DNA from: an uncultured Alphaproteobacteria bacterium
Lineage (GTDB): Bacteria; Pseudomonadota; Alphaproteobacteria; Rhodobacterales; Rhodobacteraceae
Length of the DNA: 64,000 bases
Reading direction: 5' to 3'
Assembly (NCBI GenBank): GCA_902530595.1
Contig: CACAAX010000004.1
Coordinates: 1-64,000, forward strand
The translations under genes and the position numbers were made by a program. The notes under the pieces were generated by a model. The model did no database searches and was not told where the DNA came from. It saw only the letters and a list, made by a program, of their open reading frames with translations. Of this stretch, positions 10,757-19,075 are shown piece by piece. Positions within the stretch are counted from its first letter, which is position 1; each line of letters begins with the position of its first letter.

Positions 10757-11419
10757 ATGGAATATCTGGGCTTAATATTTGACATGGATGGTACCTTGAT
10801 AGACAGCGAACGGTCATATCACATAGCTTTTAATAGGGCGGTGCTTAATTTAGGTTTACCGCAATATTTAGATATGTATCTATTTTCAGTCGGGCTTCGT
10901 AAGGATTTGAGTGAAGAGTTACTGAAAGAAAAGCTTGGTCAAGATTACGATAGAGTCTGTAGAGTATGGGATGAAATAATGTCATATGAAAAAGAGATCA
11001 CTTTAAAGCCCGGAGTAAAAACTGTTTTGAACTTTTTCAGATCATTGAAATTGCCCATGGCTGTAGCGACTTCCTCTCACACAGTCTATGCAAAAGAACG
11101 CCTTGCTCAGGTCGGTATTTTAAAAAATTTTCAAGTAGTTGTTGGTGGTGATAAAGTTGATAGACCGAAACCATTTCCAGATATTTACACGAAAACGGTT
11201 GCACTCTTAAAGATTGATCCCAGAAACTGCGTCGCATTTGAAGATTCGCCTGCAGGGACAAAATCAGCGATTAATTCAGGCTGCATCACGATTCAAATTC
11301 CAGATTTGCTTCCACCTGACAGAGAAATGCTTTCTCTTGGCCACAAAATCGCACCTGATTTAGTGTCCGCAGTTTATGAGTTGGGTTTTAATATTCCAAG
11401 ACAAGAAAGCGGTACATAA
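10757..11419 (+). CDS. HAD-superfamily phosphatase (beta-PGM-like)
   Basis: 'GLIFDMDGTLIDSER', 'VATSSHT', 'KPFPDIY', 'CVAFEDSPAGTKSA'. Confidence 0.85.
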   Translation: MEYLGLIFDMDGTLIDSERSYHIAFNRAVLNLGLPQYLDMYLFSVGLRKDLSEELLKEKLGQDYDRVCRVWDEIMSYEKEITLKPGVKTVLNFFRSLKLPMAVATSSHTVYAKERLAQVGILKNFQVVVGGDKVDRPKPFPDIYTKTVALLKIDPRNCVAFEDSPAGTKSAINSGCITIQIPDLLPPDREMLSLGHKIAPDLVSAVYELGFNIPRQESGT

Positions 11420-12255
11420 TGGATAAGCAGGTTCTCAAGTTAATAGTAATATCTGACCTTCACATTGTTCCAGAGGGTCAACTATCACATAGTTTGGATA
11501 CGACCGAGCGTCTCAACAAATGCATTGAATTTATAAATAATTATCATGACGACGTGGACTATGTTGTTTTCGGTGGAGATTTAGCAGATAATGGCGAGAC
11601 TAAAGCTTATCACAGGCTCAAGGAAAGTTTCGGTTTACTGAATTCACCCTCATACCTCACGCTGGGTAATCATGACAATAGGGAGAACTTTTTGGAAGTT
11701 TTTGGTCAAATTCAGTCTAAGGAGACTGGAAAGTTTGACTATTATGTCGATATCAAAAAACACCGAATAATAATATTAGACTCCTCTTGCCCGAAATACT
11801 CCGCGGCTGGTTTTCTTGAAAAAATTCAGTTAGATTGGCTGCGCGAAAAGTTGACACAAGCCCGGGATAAAGCAGTAATTATTGTACTCCATCATAATTT
11901 CGTTGATGCCCATGTTAAGACGGGAAACATTATTTTGAAAAATAATGTCGAATTCGCAAATTTACTTATTGAGAGCCACCCTGAAATCCGGCAGGTCATA
12001 TCTGGCCACATTCATATGACATCTTCAGGTTTCTATAAAGGTGTGCCTTTTTCAACACTTTCGGGCTCTCATTACAATATAGAACCCACTCTGAAGTATG
12101 CAGACAGCAGATTAATGCCTCCCGTACCTAGAAGGGAGGGTCCGGGACAGATAGCGGTCGTCTTATCCGACAAAGACTCAACTGTAATACATATGATGAA
12201 TTTCATTGATCGCCACCTTCCGATGGCCCAGGACCTGTTCGGAGGCTATGACTGA
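11419..12255 (+). CDS. Metallophosphoesterase (CpdA/GpdQ-like calcineurin fold)
   Basis: 'VISDLHI', 'VVFGGDLADNGE', 'LTLGNHDNRENF', 'VLHHNFVD', 'VISGHIHMTSSG'. Confidence 0.85.
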   Translation: MDKQVLKLIVISDLHIVPEGQLSHSLDTTERLNKCIEFINNYHDDVDYVVFGGDLADNGETKAYHRLKESFGLLNSPSYLTLGNHDNRENFLEVFGQIQSKETGKFDYYVDIKKHRIIILDSSCPKYSAAGFLEKIQLDWLREKLTQARDKAVIIVLHHNFVDAHVKTGNIILKNNVEFANLLIESHPEIRQVISGHIHMTSSGFYKGVPFSTLSGSHYNIEPTLKYADSRLMPPVPRREGPGQIAVVLSDKDSTVIHMMNFIDRHLPMAQDLFGGYD

Positions 12256-12342
12256 CACCCGAACTTCTTCACCTTTTATCTAACTATGCAAAGCGAATAA
12301 ATTGATAAATACATGCCTGATAACGGTTTTGTAAGTAATCGA

Positions 12343-12680
12343 ATGAAAAAAATTGAAGCAATAACCAAACCATTTAAATTAGACGCAGTGATAGAAGCCT
12401 TAAAAGATTTTGGCATATCGCATCTTACTTTTTACGAGATCTGGGGAATTGAGAAAGAGAAAGGGCATACTGACCTATACAGAGGAGCCGAATACTTTGT
12501 TGATTTTATCCCAAAAATAAAAATCGAATTATTCGTATCGGATAATATCACTAAGCAAGTGGTTTCAATTATCAAAGAAAAGGCGCAAATCGAAGAATAT
12601 GAAGAAGGTGCATTATTTGTTTCCAACACGATAGTATTGTGAGAATTGGCAAAGGTGAACATGGAGAAAACGCTTTTTAA
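12343..12680 (+). pseudogene. PII-type nitrogen regulatory protein with C-terminal frameshift
   Basis: 'MKKIEAITKPFKLDAVIEALKDFGI..GHTDLYRGAEYFVDFIPKIKIELFVSDN'; conserved tail 'SIVRIGKGEHGENAF*' continues in another frame after about 12630; annotated ORF stops at 12642. Confidence 0.7.
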
Positions 12681-12898
12681 AAAATTTAAGCTATAAATTG
12701 GGGCTCGAGATCCAAGGCACACAATTCGTGATTTCAGGGTTCTAGTCCATGCTTTCCATCGCAGCTAGCTTGGCCAAGCAATCCCTGGTCACACACCAGT
12801 CACACACACGTTGACAAAACAGAGCTTATTTATATAAAGTGAACTGAATATGAATTTTGGTGTGACTACTGATTAAGGTAATAGTTGCTGAATTTAAA

Positions 12899-12975
<77 letters not shown>

Positions 12976-13013
12976 CCTAGTTGGATACCTTAACTTAACA
13001 TATTTGTCCAACT

Positions 13014-14051
13014 CTAATTGTAATGAACTAAGAGTTTTAATGGCGTTTTGTTTCTTTTACGCTCAAGCTCAAAAGAACCTCCGTTTGTCCAACCCCAAAT
13101 TTTATTTTTTGGTGTATCGTCAAAAAAAGAATCCACTATTAAATTATATATTGTTTGTTTGTCTGGTCTGGAGCAAGGCAAAAAATCTATTATAATTTTA
13201 CCTCCGAGTCCTAAAACTTTAATTAGCCGACAGATCTCTCTACATGCTACAAAGTTTAGCTCTTTGGCCTCTACCTTTAAATCTTGGCCTGAATTGACAT
13301 CTATAGTCAAAAATGAACTGGTTTGCTCCACAATTAGGTATGAACCGTTAGGCATGAAAATCTTTTTCTGAAGAAATTTGTACATTTCATCCCACAACCC
13401 CAATCTTTCAAATATCCCTTCCTCTTCAATAATGCGATACCGTTCGACACTATACTTTTCCAATGCGATTTTTTTTGATAGACCATCAAAATACTCTCTA
13501 TTTGATAATAATTTTTTCTTAATTAACTTATGGTGCTGAAAAATTTTTTCCAACTTGAGGTTAAATCTTTCAACAGTTAGATCAGCTATTGAAGATCTAC
13601 AGATTATGAAAATATCACCATGTTGCTCAACTTTCTTTTTAATTGTTGGGATCAGTTCTTCTTTATTAAAATTTTTGAGTAGTTTCCTTGAGAAGGAAAA
13701 ACCACTTTCACCTAATTTTAATATAAAATATTTAGAGACAATCAGAGGTCTATCTGTAAAAGTCTGTGGTTTGTCTTCATCAAAAAAAACTCTTGAGAGC
13801 AAAACGACAGCCTCGCCTTCTTTATAATGAGCCTTTGATTTTAGAAATCCCTTATGTCCGTTAGGCAACTTAACGAAATATCCTCCTCTTCTAGAAATTC
13901 TCCTTTGTATTTTTGCTTGAACAAAAGTACTTGGTGGATAAAAGTCAGAATCTCGAGGTGGATCAATAAAGCAGTCAATAATTTTGTCTCTTTCAAGAAC
14001 TACTACGGCGTGCGCAAGACCATATCTGTCAATAATTATTTCGTTTTTCAT
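13014..14051 (-). CDS. Ribonuclease E/G family protein (short)
   Basis: 'YFVKLPNGHKGFLK', 'LIVEQTSSFLTIDVNSGQ', 'EICRLIKVLGLGGKIIIDFLPC'; next to maf and infA. Confidence 0.85.
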   Translation of the reverse strand: MKNEIIIDRYGLAHAVVVLERDKIIDCFIDPPRDSDFYPPSTFVQAKIQRRISRRGGYFVKLPNGHKGFLKSKAHYKEGEAVVLLSRVFFDEDKPQTFTDRPLIVSKYFILKLGESGFSFSRKLLKNFNKEELIPTIKKKVEQHGDIFIICRSSIADLTVERFNLKLEKIFQHHKLIKKKLLSNREYFDGLSKKIALEKYSVERYRIIEEEGIFERLGLWDEMYKFLQKKIFMPNGSYLIVEQTSSFLTIDVNSGQDLKVEAKELNFVACREICRLIKVLGLGGKIIIDFLPCSRPDKQTIYNLIVDSFFDDTPKNKIWGWTNGGSFELERKRNKTPLKLLVHYN

Positions 14052-14658
14052 TGTAAGCTCGTGAGAAACCCATACCTTTCAGTACATCAGAAAGCTTCGG
14101 AATTGGAAGACCGACAACGTTAGAAAAACATCCTGAAATAAAAGGAAAAAAAGTTTTTGCTCTTCCTTGTATACTATAGGCACCAGCAGATCCAGCCCAC
14201 TCTCTACAAGCGATATAATCCGTAATTTCTTTTTCTGATAACAATTTCATTTTCAATGAAGTTTTAACTAGATTTAAAGTTAGAATATCATTGTGTCTTA
14301 CACAAAAGGCAGTTAAAACAATATGTCTTCGCCCAGAGAGCATGCGTAAATAATTACATGCCGTTTTTTCATCGAATGTTTTCAACAAAACACGAGAACC
14401 AGCAACCACTACTGTATCTGCAGTAATTAAATACGAATCTTTTCGTGAAAGGATACTATTGGCCTTCTCTTCGGCCATCCGCCTAACATAACTGACAGGT
14501 GTTTCGTTTGGTAATAAGCTTTCATCAATTTCAGGTTTCTCTATTATATCTGGAACAAGACCGATTGATACCAAAAGCTCATTTCTAGCAGCACTACTTG
14601 AACCTAATACAAGTAAATTACTTGTATCGGTAGTTAATTCGTCCTTTTGTGAGGTCAT
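14029..14658 (-). CDS. maf: Maf-like nucleoside triphosphate pyrophosphatase
   Basis: '[14 protein letters not shown]', '[11 protein letters not shown]', 'ITADTVVV', '[12 protein letters not shown]', '[12 protein letters not shown]'. Confidence 0.9.
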   Translation of the reverse strand: MTSQKDELTTDTSNLLVLGSSSAARNELLVSIGLVPDIIEKPEIDESLLPNETPVSYVRRMAEEKANSILSRKDSYLITADTVVVAGSRVLLKTFDEKTACNYLRMLSGRRHIVLTAFCVRHNDILTLNLVKTSLKMKLLSEKEITDYIACREWAGSAGAYSIQGRAKTFFPFISGCFSNVVGLPIPKLSDVLKGMGFSRAYNEKRNNY

Positions 14659-14836
14659 AAGGTGTCATCTCAACTTGAACTTTATCGCCAGCGAGAACTC
14701 TTATTCTATTTTTTCTCATCTTACCGGCGGTATGTGCAATTATTTCGTGCCCATTCTCGAGTTCAACCCTAAAAGTTGCGTTTGGAAGAAGCTCCTTTAC
14801 TAACCCAGGAAATTCGAGCATTTCCTCTTTTGCCAT
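14618..14836 (-). CDS. infA: Translation initiation factor IF-1
   Basis: '[64 protein letters not shown]'. Confidence 0.97.
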   Translation of the reverse strand: MAKEEMLEFPGLVKELLPNATFRVELENGHEIIAHTAGKMRKNRIRVLAGDKVQVEMTPYDLTKGRINYRYK

Positions 14837-14901
14837 TCAAACTCCATTTTTTTTATGATGTTATAGATATATTTGTTTAAAAAATAAAGAATTTTTTCTC
14901 T

Positions 14902-15354
14902 TTAAATATAATTTTGAAATCTATTCTTAATTTTATCAAAAATAACATCTCTTGTCTGTCTATAAGACTCAAGCGTTTGTTTAATATCGTTTTCATATTT
15001 TATCGGTTCATCGACAGTCCAGTCCTCGATCAATACGCTTGAATAAGTCGAATACCTGTGGGCCTCTACTAAAGACTCTTTTGTTAAAGAAATTATAAGA
15101 TCAAAGCTTCCTGTGAAGCCACCGTTCTGCTCCATTTCTCTAAGTGACCTTACTCGATGTTTATTTAATTTAACATTAATTTCATCACAGACTTTCACAG
15201 TAAACCCATCAATTTCTAGAGTGTCAAAAATTCCTGCAGATTGGACAAATATTTTTCTTCCAATAAGTTTTTTAAATATGCCCTCAGCCATTGGAGACCT
15301 TACTGAATTGTAATTACAGCAAAAGAGCACAGATTGAATAATACTATTTTTCAA
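14902..15354 (-). CDS. Low-molecular-weight phosphotyrosine phosphatase / arsenate reductase-like
   Basis: 'VLFCCNYNSVRSPMAEGIFKKL' CX5R(S/T) loop. Confidence 0.85.
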   Translation of the reverse strand: MKNSIIQSVLFCCNYNSVRSPMAEGIFKKLIGRKIFVQSAGIFDTLEIDGFTVKVCDEINVKLNKHRVRSLREMEQNGGFTGSFDLIISLTKESLVEAHRYSTYSSVLIEDWTVDEPIKYENDIKQTLESYRQTRDVIFDKIKNRFQNYI

Positions 15355-15357
15355 TTT

Positions 15358-15825
15358 TTACCTTTCATAAGTAAGAGCGTAGACCAAAGTGAAAATTCGT
15401 CGAGAGGTTTCCAAATCGGTGTTAATTCTTCCCTCTAGTCTTTCAATTATCACACGCGCTCCCTCATTATGAATCCCTTTGCGACCCATATCTATTGATT
15501 CAATTTTATCTATTGGTAAATTTTTAACGGCATTAAAATAGCTCTCACAAATAATATAGTAATCATTAATTATTTGCTTTAAGGGTGTAAGAGAAAGAAA
15601 AAAGGTCTTTAACATTTCATCTGTTTTTGATCTAATTTGAAAAGCAAGCGAGTTTCCAGATAGTGAAATATTTAATTTGATCTCATCATGAGCCTCAAAT
15701 CCAACAAGTTGAAAAAAATTATTCTGCTCCAGGTCATAGATAGCTAAGTTTTGTTCTTGCAAAACCTCGGGAGTAGGCAACTTGAAATCATCTTGTATAA
15801 TACTTATTGAGACAAGTTTAGACAT
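15358..15825 (-). CDS. UPF0262 family protein
   Basis: 'DYYIICESYFNAVKNLPIDKIESIDMGRKGIHNEGARVIIERLEGRINTDLETSRRIFTLVYAL'; between hisD and LMW-PTP. Confidence 0.8.
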   Translation of the reverse strand: MSKLVSISIIQDDFKLPTPEVLQEQNLAIYDLEQNNFFQLVGFEAHDEIKLNISLSGNSLAFQIRSKTDEMLKTFFLSLTPLKQIINDYYIICESYFNAVKNLPIDKIESIDMGRKGIHNEGARVIIERLEGRINTDLETSRRIFTLVYALTYER

Positions 15826-15837
15826 TACATCTTCTTA

Positions 15838-17163
15838 TTAAAGATCTTTAAGTCTCTCAGAGACAGATAGGGAGTGGGCTTGAAGGCCCTCTGAGTCGGC
15901 TAGTCTAACAACTGAAGGGCCAAGCTTCTTAAACCCATTCTTGTTTACTTTAGTAACGGCAACTCTTTTCATGAAGTCAAATACAGAGAGCGATGAGGAA
16001 AACTTTGCTGTTCCATTTGTAGGCAAAACGTGATTTGACCCAGTAATATAATCACCCAATGCTTCGGGAGACCAATAACCTACGAAGACTGACCCCGCAT
16101 TTTTAATGGACTTTATATGTTTTTCAGCATTTTCAAAACAAAGTTGTAGGTGTTCTGGTGCAACAAGATTTGAAACTTCAATTGATTTTTTGAAGTCAGG
16201 AACGATAACGATTGCTCCAAACTGTTTCCAACTACGTCTAGCAACTTCTTTCCTTTTCAAAATCTTTAAATAATTTTCTATTTCTTTTTCAACTCTTGAG
16301 GCATACTCTTTATCGTCTGTAATTAAAATTGATTGAGCATTTTCATCGTGTTCAGCTTGGGCTAATAAATCTATAGCTGCAATTTTTTCTGGCATGTTTT
16401 TATCGCAAATAAGTAAAACTTCTGATGGTCCAGCCACAGAGTCTATGCCAACCTTGCCAAAAACTTGCCTTTTGGCTTCTGCAACATATTCATTTCCTGG
16501 TCCCGTAATCTTACATACCTTTTCGATTGACTCGGTTCCAAACGCCAGAGCGGCAATAGCTTGAGCACCTCCCGCACGCAATATTTCTTTAATGCCCATT
16601 GAAAATGATGCATAAATCATTAAAGGATTATAGATCCCATCTGCACAAGGTGATGCTAGTATAATATCTTTCACACCAGCAACTTTTGCAGGTGCAATAT
16701 TCATGATAGCCGAAGAGGGATATGAGGCTTTGCCGCCCGGCACATATACTCCTACTCGATCTATTGGCTTCCACACCCAACCAAGCTCAATTCCTAAAGC
16801 ATCTTTCCAGTTAACATTGGAAGGCATTTGTTTTTTATGAAACTCTAGAATTCGAGAAATAGATAGCTCTATGGCATCTTTATCTTTAGAGCTACATTTG
16901 TCTATGCTTTCTTTAATTTCAATCGGCTTATAAAAAAATCCCTTACTGTTGAGATCTATGTTATCAAATCTTTTTGTATACTTTATGACAGCAAAATCTT
17001 TATTGACTTTAACATCTTCGATAATACTACTCACCAATTTTGTGACTTCAGCATTCGTCTGTTCTCTAGACTGCAGGAATTTTGTAAAGTTAGTAAAAAA
17101 GTTTGTGTTCTCATAAAAGAAAATATTGTTCATTACTAGATCCTTTTTATAGCTGCGCCACAA
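15838..17163 (-). CDS. hisD: Histidinol dehydrogenase
   Basis: 'VGVYVPGGKASYPSSAIMNIAPAKVAGV', 'KITGPGNEYVAEAKRQVFGKVGIDSVAGPSEVLLI', 'LAQAEHDENAQSILIT'. Confidence 0.96.
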   Translation of the reverse strand: MWRSYKKDLVMNNIFFYENTNFFTNFTKFLQSREQTNAEVTKLVSSIIEDVKVNKDFAVIKYTKRFDNIDLNSKGFFYKPIEIKESIDKCSSKDKDAIELSISRILEFHKKQMPSNVNWKDALGIELGWVWKPIDRVGVYVPGGKASYPSSAIMNIAPAKVAGVKDIILASPCADGIYNPLMIYASFSMGIKEILRAGGAQAIAALAFGTESIEKVCKITGPGNEYVAEAKRQVFGKVGIDSVAGPSEVLLICDKNMPEKIAAIDLLAQAEHDENAQSILITDDKEYASRVEKEIENYLKILKRKEVARRSWKQFGAIVIVPDFKKSIEVSNLVAPEHLQLCFENAEKHIKSIKNAGSVFVGYWSPEALGDYITGSNHVLPTNGTAKFSSSLSVFDFMKRVAVTKVNKNGFKKLGPSVVRLADSEGLQAHSLSVSERLKDL

Positions 17164-18401
17164 GATTTCAGTTTTTGTATAATATCCTCATATCCTCTGT
17201 CTATATGATGGATTTTATCAATTATTGTGTGCCCATTAGCAACTAAACCAGCTAAAACGAGAGAAACTGATGCACGAAGGTCCGTGGCTTTTACCGGTGC
17301 TCCTCTTAATTCATTAACGCCCGAGATTATAGCCGTCCGACCCTCTATCTCAATATTAGCTCCCATACGAATAAGCTCTGGTACATGCATGAAGCGGTTT
17401 TCAAAAATTTGTTCTTCGATTTTGGAAACCCCATTAGCGATAGATAATAGGGCCATCATTTGAGCTTGTAGATCAGTTGGGAAACCAGGAAAGGGTTCAG
17501 TAATGATATTTGTAGATTTTACAGATGAACTTTTTACTCTTTTTACCCTCAAGTAATCTTTACATTGATCAATCTTTATACCTATCTCATAGAGTTTTTC
17601 GATAAAGTTTTCAAGTAAAGCTACGTTTCCTCCGGTAAGTTTTATATCTCCGTCAGTAATAGCTCCTGCAATCATATATGTACCAAGCTCAATTCGATCC
17701 ATCACCACATTATGTACTGTTTCTTTAAGGCTATCCACACCCTCAATTACAATAGTATGCTCACCATCACCTTCTATATGACAACCCATTGACTTCAAGC
17801 AAGTACACAAATCTATTATTTCTGGTTCTTTGGCCGCGTTAACTAATTCCGTCGTTCCTTTAGCAACAACAGCGGCCATAATCGTGTTAGCTGTGGCACC
17901 TACTGATTCGAATGGAAATTTAATTTTGCACCCTTTTAATGAACCAGCCACTTTTCCTTTAACGTAACCGTTTTCAATAGAAAATCTTGCTCCAAGTGCT
18001 TCCAGCGCCATCAAATGAAGGTTCACGGGCCTCGCACCTATTGCACAGCCTCCAGGAAGGGCAACCATCGCTTGACCAAATCTCGCTAACAGTGGTCCAA
18101 GAACCAAGATAGAAGCTCTCATCTTTTTTACTATTTCATAATCGGCTAAAAATAAAGGCTTAGCAGACATTTTGAGATTAAGTATCTTTTCGGACTTTTT
18201 ATATTTTACTACACAGCCAAGGCTTTCGAGTAATGCCTTCATCGTTTCAACATCTGATAAAGTAGGAACATTTTTTAGAGTTAACGCTCTTTCAGTTAAC
18301 AATGATAATGGCATTAGTGTGAGACAAGAGTTTTTTGCACCAGATATCGGTATGGAGCCCGAAAGTCTTTTCCCTCCCTCAATAAAAATCTTCTCTTTCA
18401 A
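17136..18401 (-). CDS. murA: UDP-N-acetylglucosamine 1-carboxyvinyltransferase
   Basis: 'GGKRLSGSIPISGAKNSCLTLMPLSLL', 'MRASILVLGPLLARFGQAMVALPGGCAIGARPVNLH'. Confidence 0.96.
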   Translation of the reverse strand: MKEKIFIEGGKRLSGSIPISGAKNSCLTLMPLSLLTERALTLKNVPTLSDVETMKALLESLGCVVKYKKSEKILNLKMSAKPLFLADYEIVKKMRASILVLGPLLARFGQAMVALPGGCAIGARPVNLHLMALEALGARFSIENGYVKGKVAGSLKGCKIKFPFESVGATANTIMAAVVAKGTTELVNAAKEPEIIDLCTCLKSMGCHIEGDGEHTIVIEGVDSLKETVHNVVMDRIELGTYMIAGAITDGDIKLTGGNVALLENFIEKLYEIGIKIDQCKDYLRVKRVKSSSVKSTNIITEPFPGFPTDLQAQMMALLSIANGVSKIEEQIFENRFMHVPELIRMGANIEIEGRTAIISGVNELRGAPVKATDLRASVSLVLAGLVANGHTIIDKIHHIDRGYEDIIQKLKSCGAAIKRI

Positions 18402-18425
18402 TTAAATTCCTAGCAACAATTGTTT

Positions 18426-18551
18426 TTATTTTCTTTTTCTTAATTTGATATTCTTTTGAAGTGCAGTGGCCAACCTTTCCTCCCTTGTCAGCTTTATTGT
18501 CTTTTTCTGAGTATTAATTTTTTTGCCATTTTTTCTTAAATCTTTAGCCAC
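18426..18551 (-). CDS. Small conserved lysine-rich protein upstream of murA (not in ORF track)
   Basis: GTG start; VAKDLRKNGKKINTQKKTIKLTREERLATALQKNIKLRKRK*; resembles small basic proteins with an RLAAALRxNLxRRK-like tail common in alphaproteobacteria. Confidence 0.5.
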   Translation of the reverse strand: MAKDLRKNGKKINTQKKTIKLTREERLATALQKNIKLRKRK

Positions 18552-18620
18552 TTAAAACCCTTTACTTTATAGGAATGATATATGTATATAATACAACGAA
18601 AAAAAACTAAAGGGTTACTT

Positions 18621-18695
18621 GCTGCCGTAGCTCAGGGGTAGAGCACTCCCTTGGTAAGGGAGAGGCCGAGAGTTCAAATCTCTCCGGCAGCACCA
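18621..18695 (+). tRNA. tRNA-Thr(GGT)
   Basis: GCTGCCGTAGCTCAGGGGTAGAGCACTCCCTTGGTAAGGGAGAGGCCGAGAGTTCAAATCTCTCCGGCAGCACCA. Confidence 0.97.
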
Positions 18696-18731
18696 TATTC
18701 AACATGGCACGAAAAGTGCAAATCTCCGTTT

Positions 18732-18992
18732 ATGAAAAAAGTAGTCACAGGCATTTCCTTATTTTTGATCGCTTCATGTTCAAACAATAACCTTGACAAT
18801 GATATTAATCGTTTATTAACAGAGGATTATTACCTTGGCACTCCCGGTTCTAAATTATTTTACAAAACAACGACTAAAGAAACACAAGAAAAATACCATT
18901 ATTCAGAGTGTCAGAAAAAGCTATTAAACGGAGATCAGTTAAGAATTGAAAGCTGCGTTAGTTCTTATTGGTTGAAGGCCAAGAGTATGTAA
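18732..18992 (+). CDS. Small putative lipoprotein
   Basis: 'MKKVVTGISLFLIASCSNNN' lipobox; ORF-track start at 18651 lies inside the tRNA, so ATG 18732 is preferred. Confidence 0.6.
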   Translation: MKKVVTGISLFLIASCSNNNLDNDINRLLTEDYYLGTPGSKLFYKTTTKETQEKYHYSECQKKLLNGDQLRIESCVSSYWLKAKSM

Positions 18993-19075
18993 AAAGAAAT
19001 AAAGTTTTTTCTATTATTTTACCCATTTTTGTCGAATTATATTACTAGAGACTAAACGAAACCGTCGAGAGTAGT

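Noticed and set aside
13048-14123. Plus-strand ORFs (107, 90, 89 aa) opposite RNase E/G and maf
   Set aside because: Antisense to conserved genes; shadows of their codon pattern.
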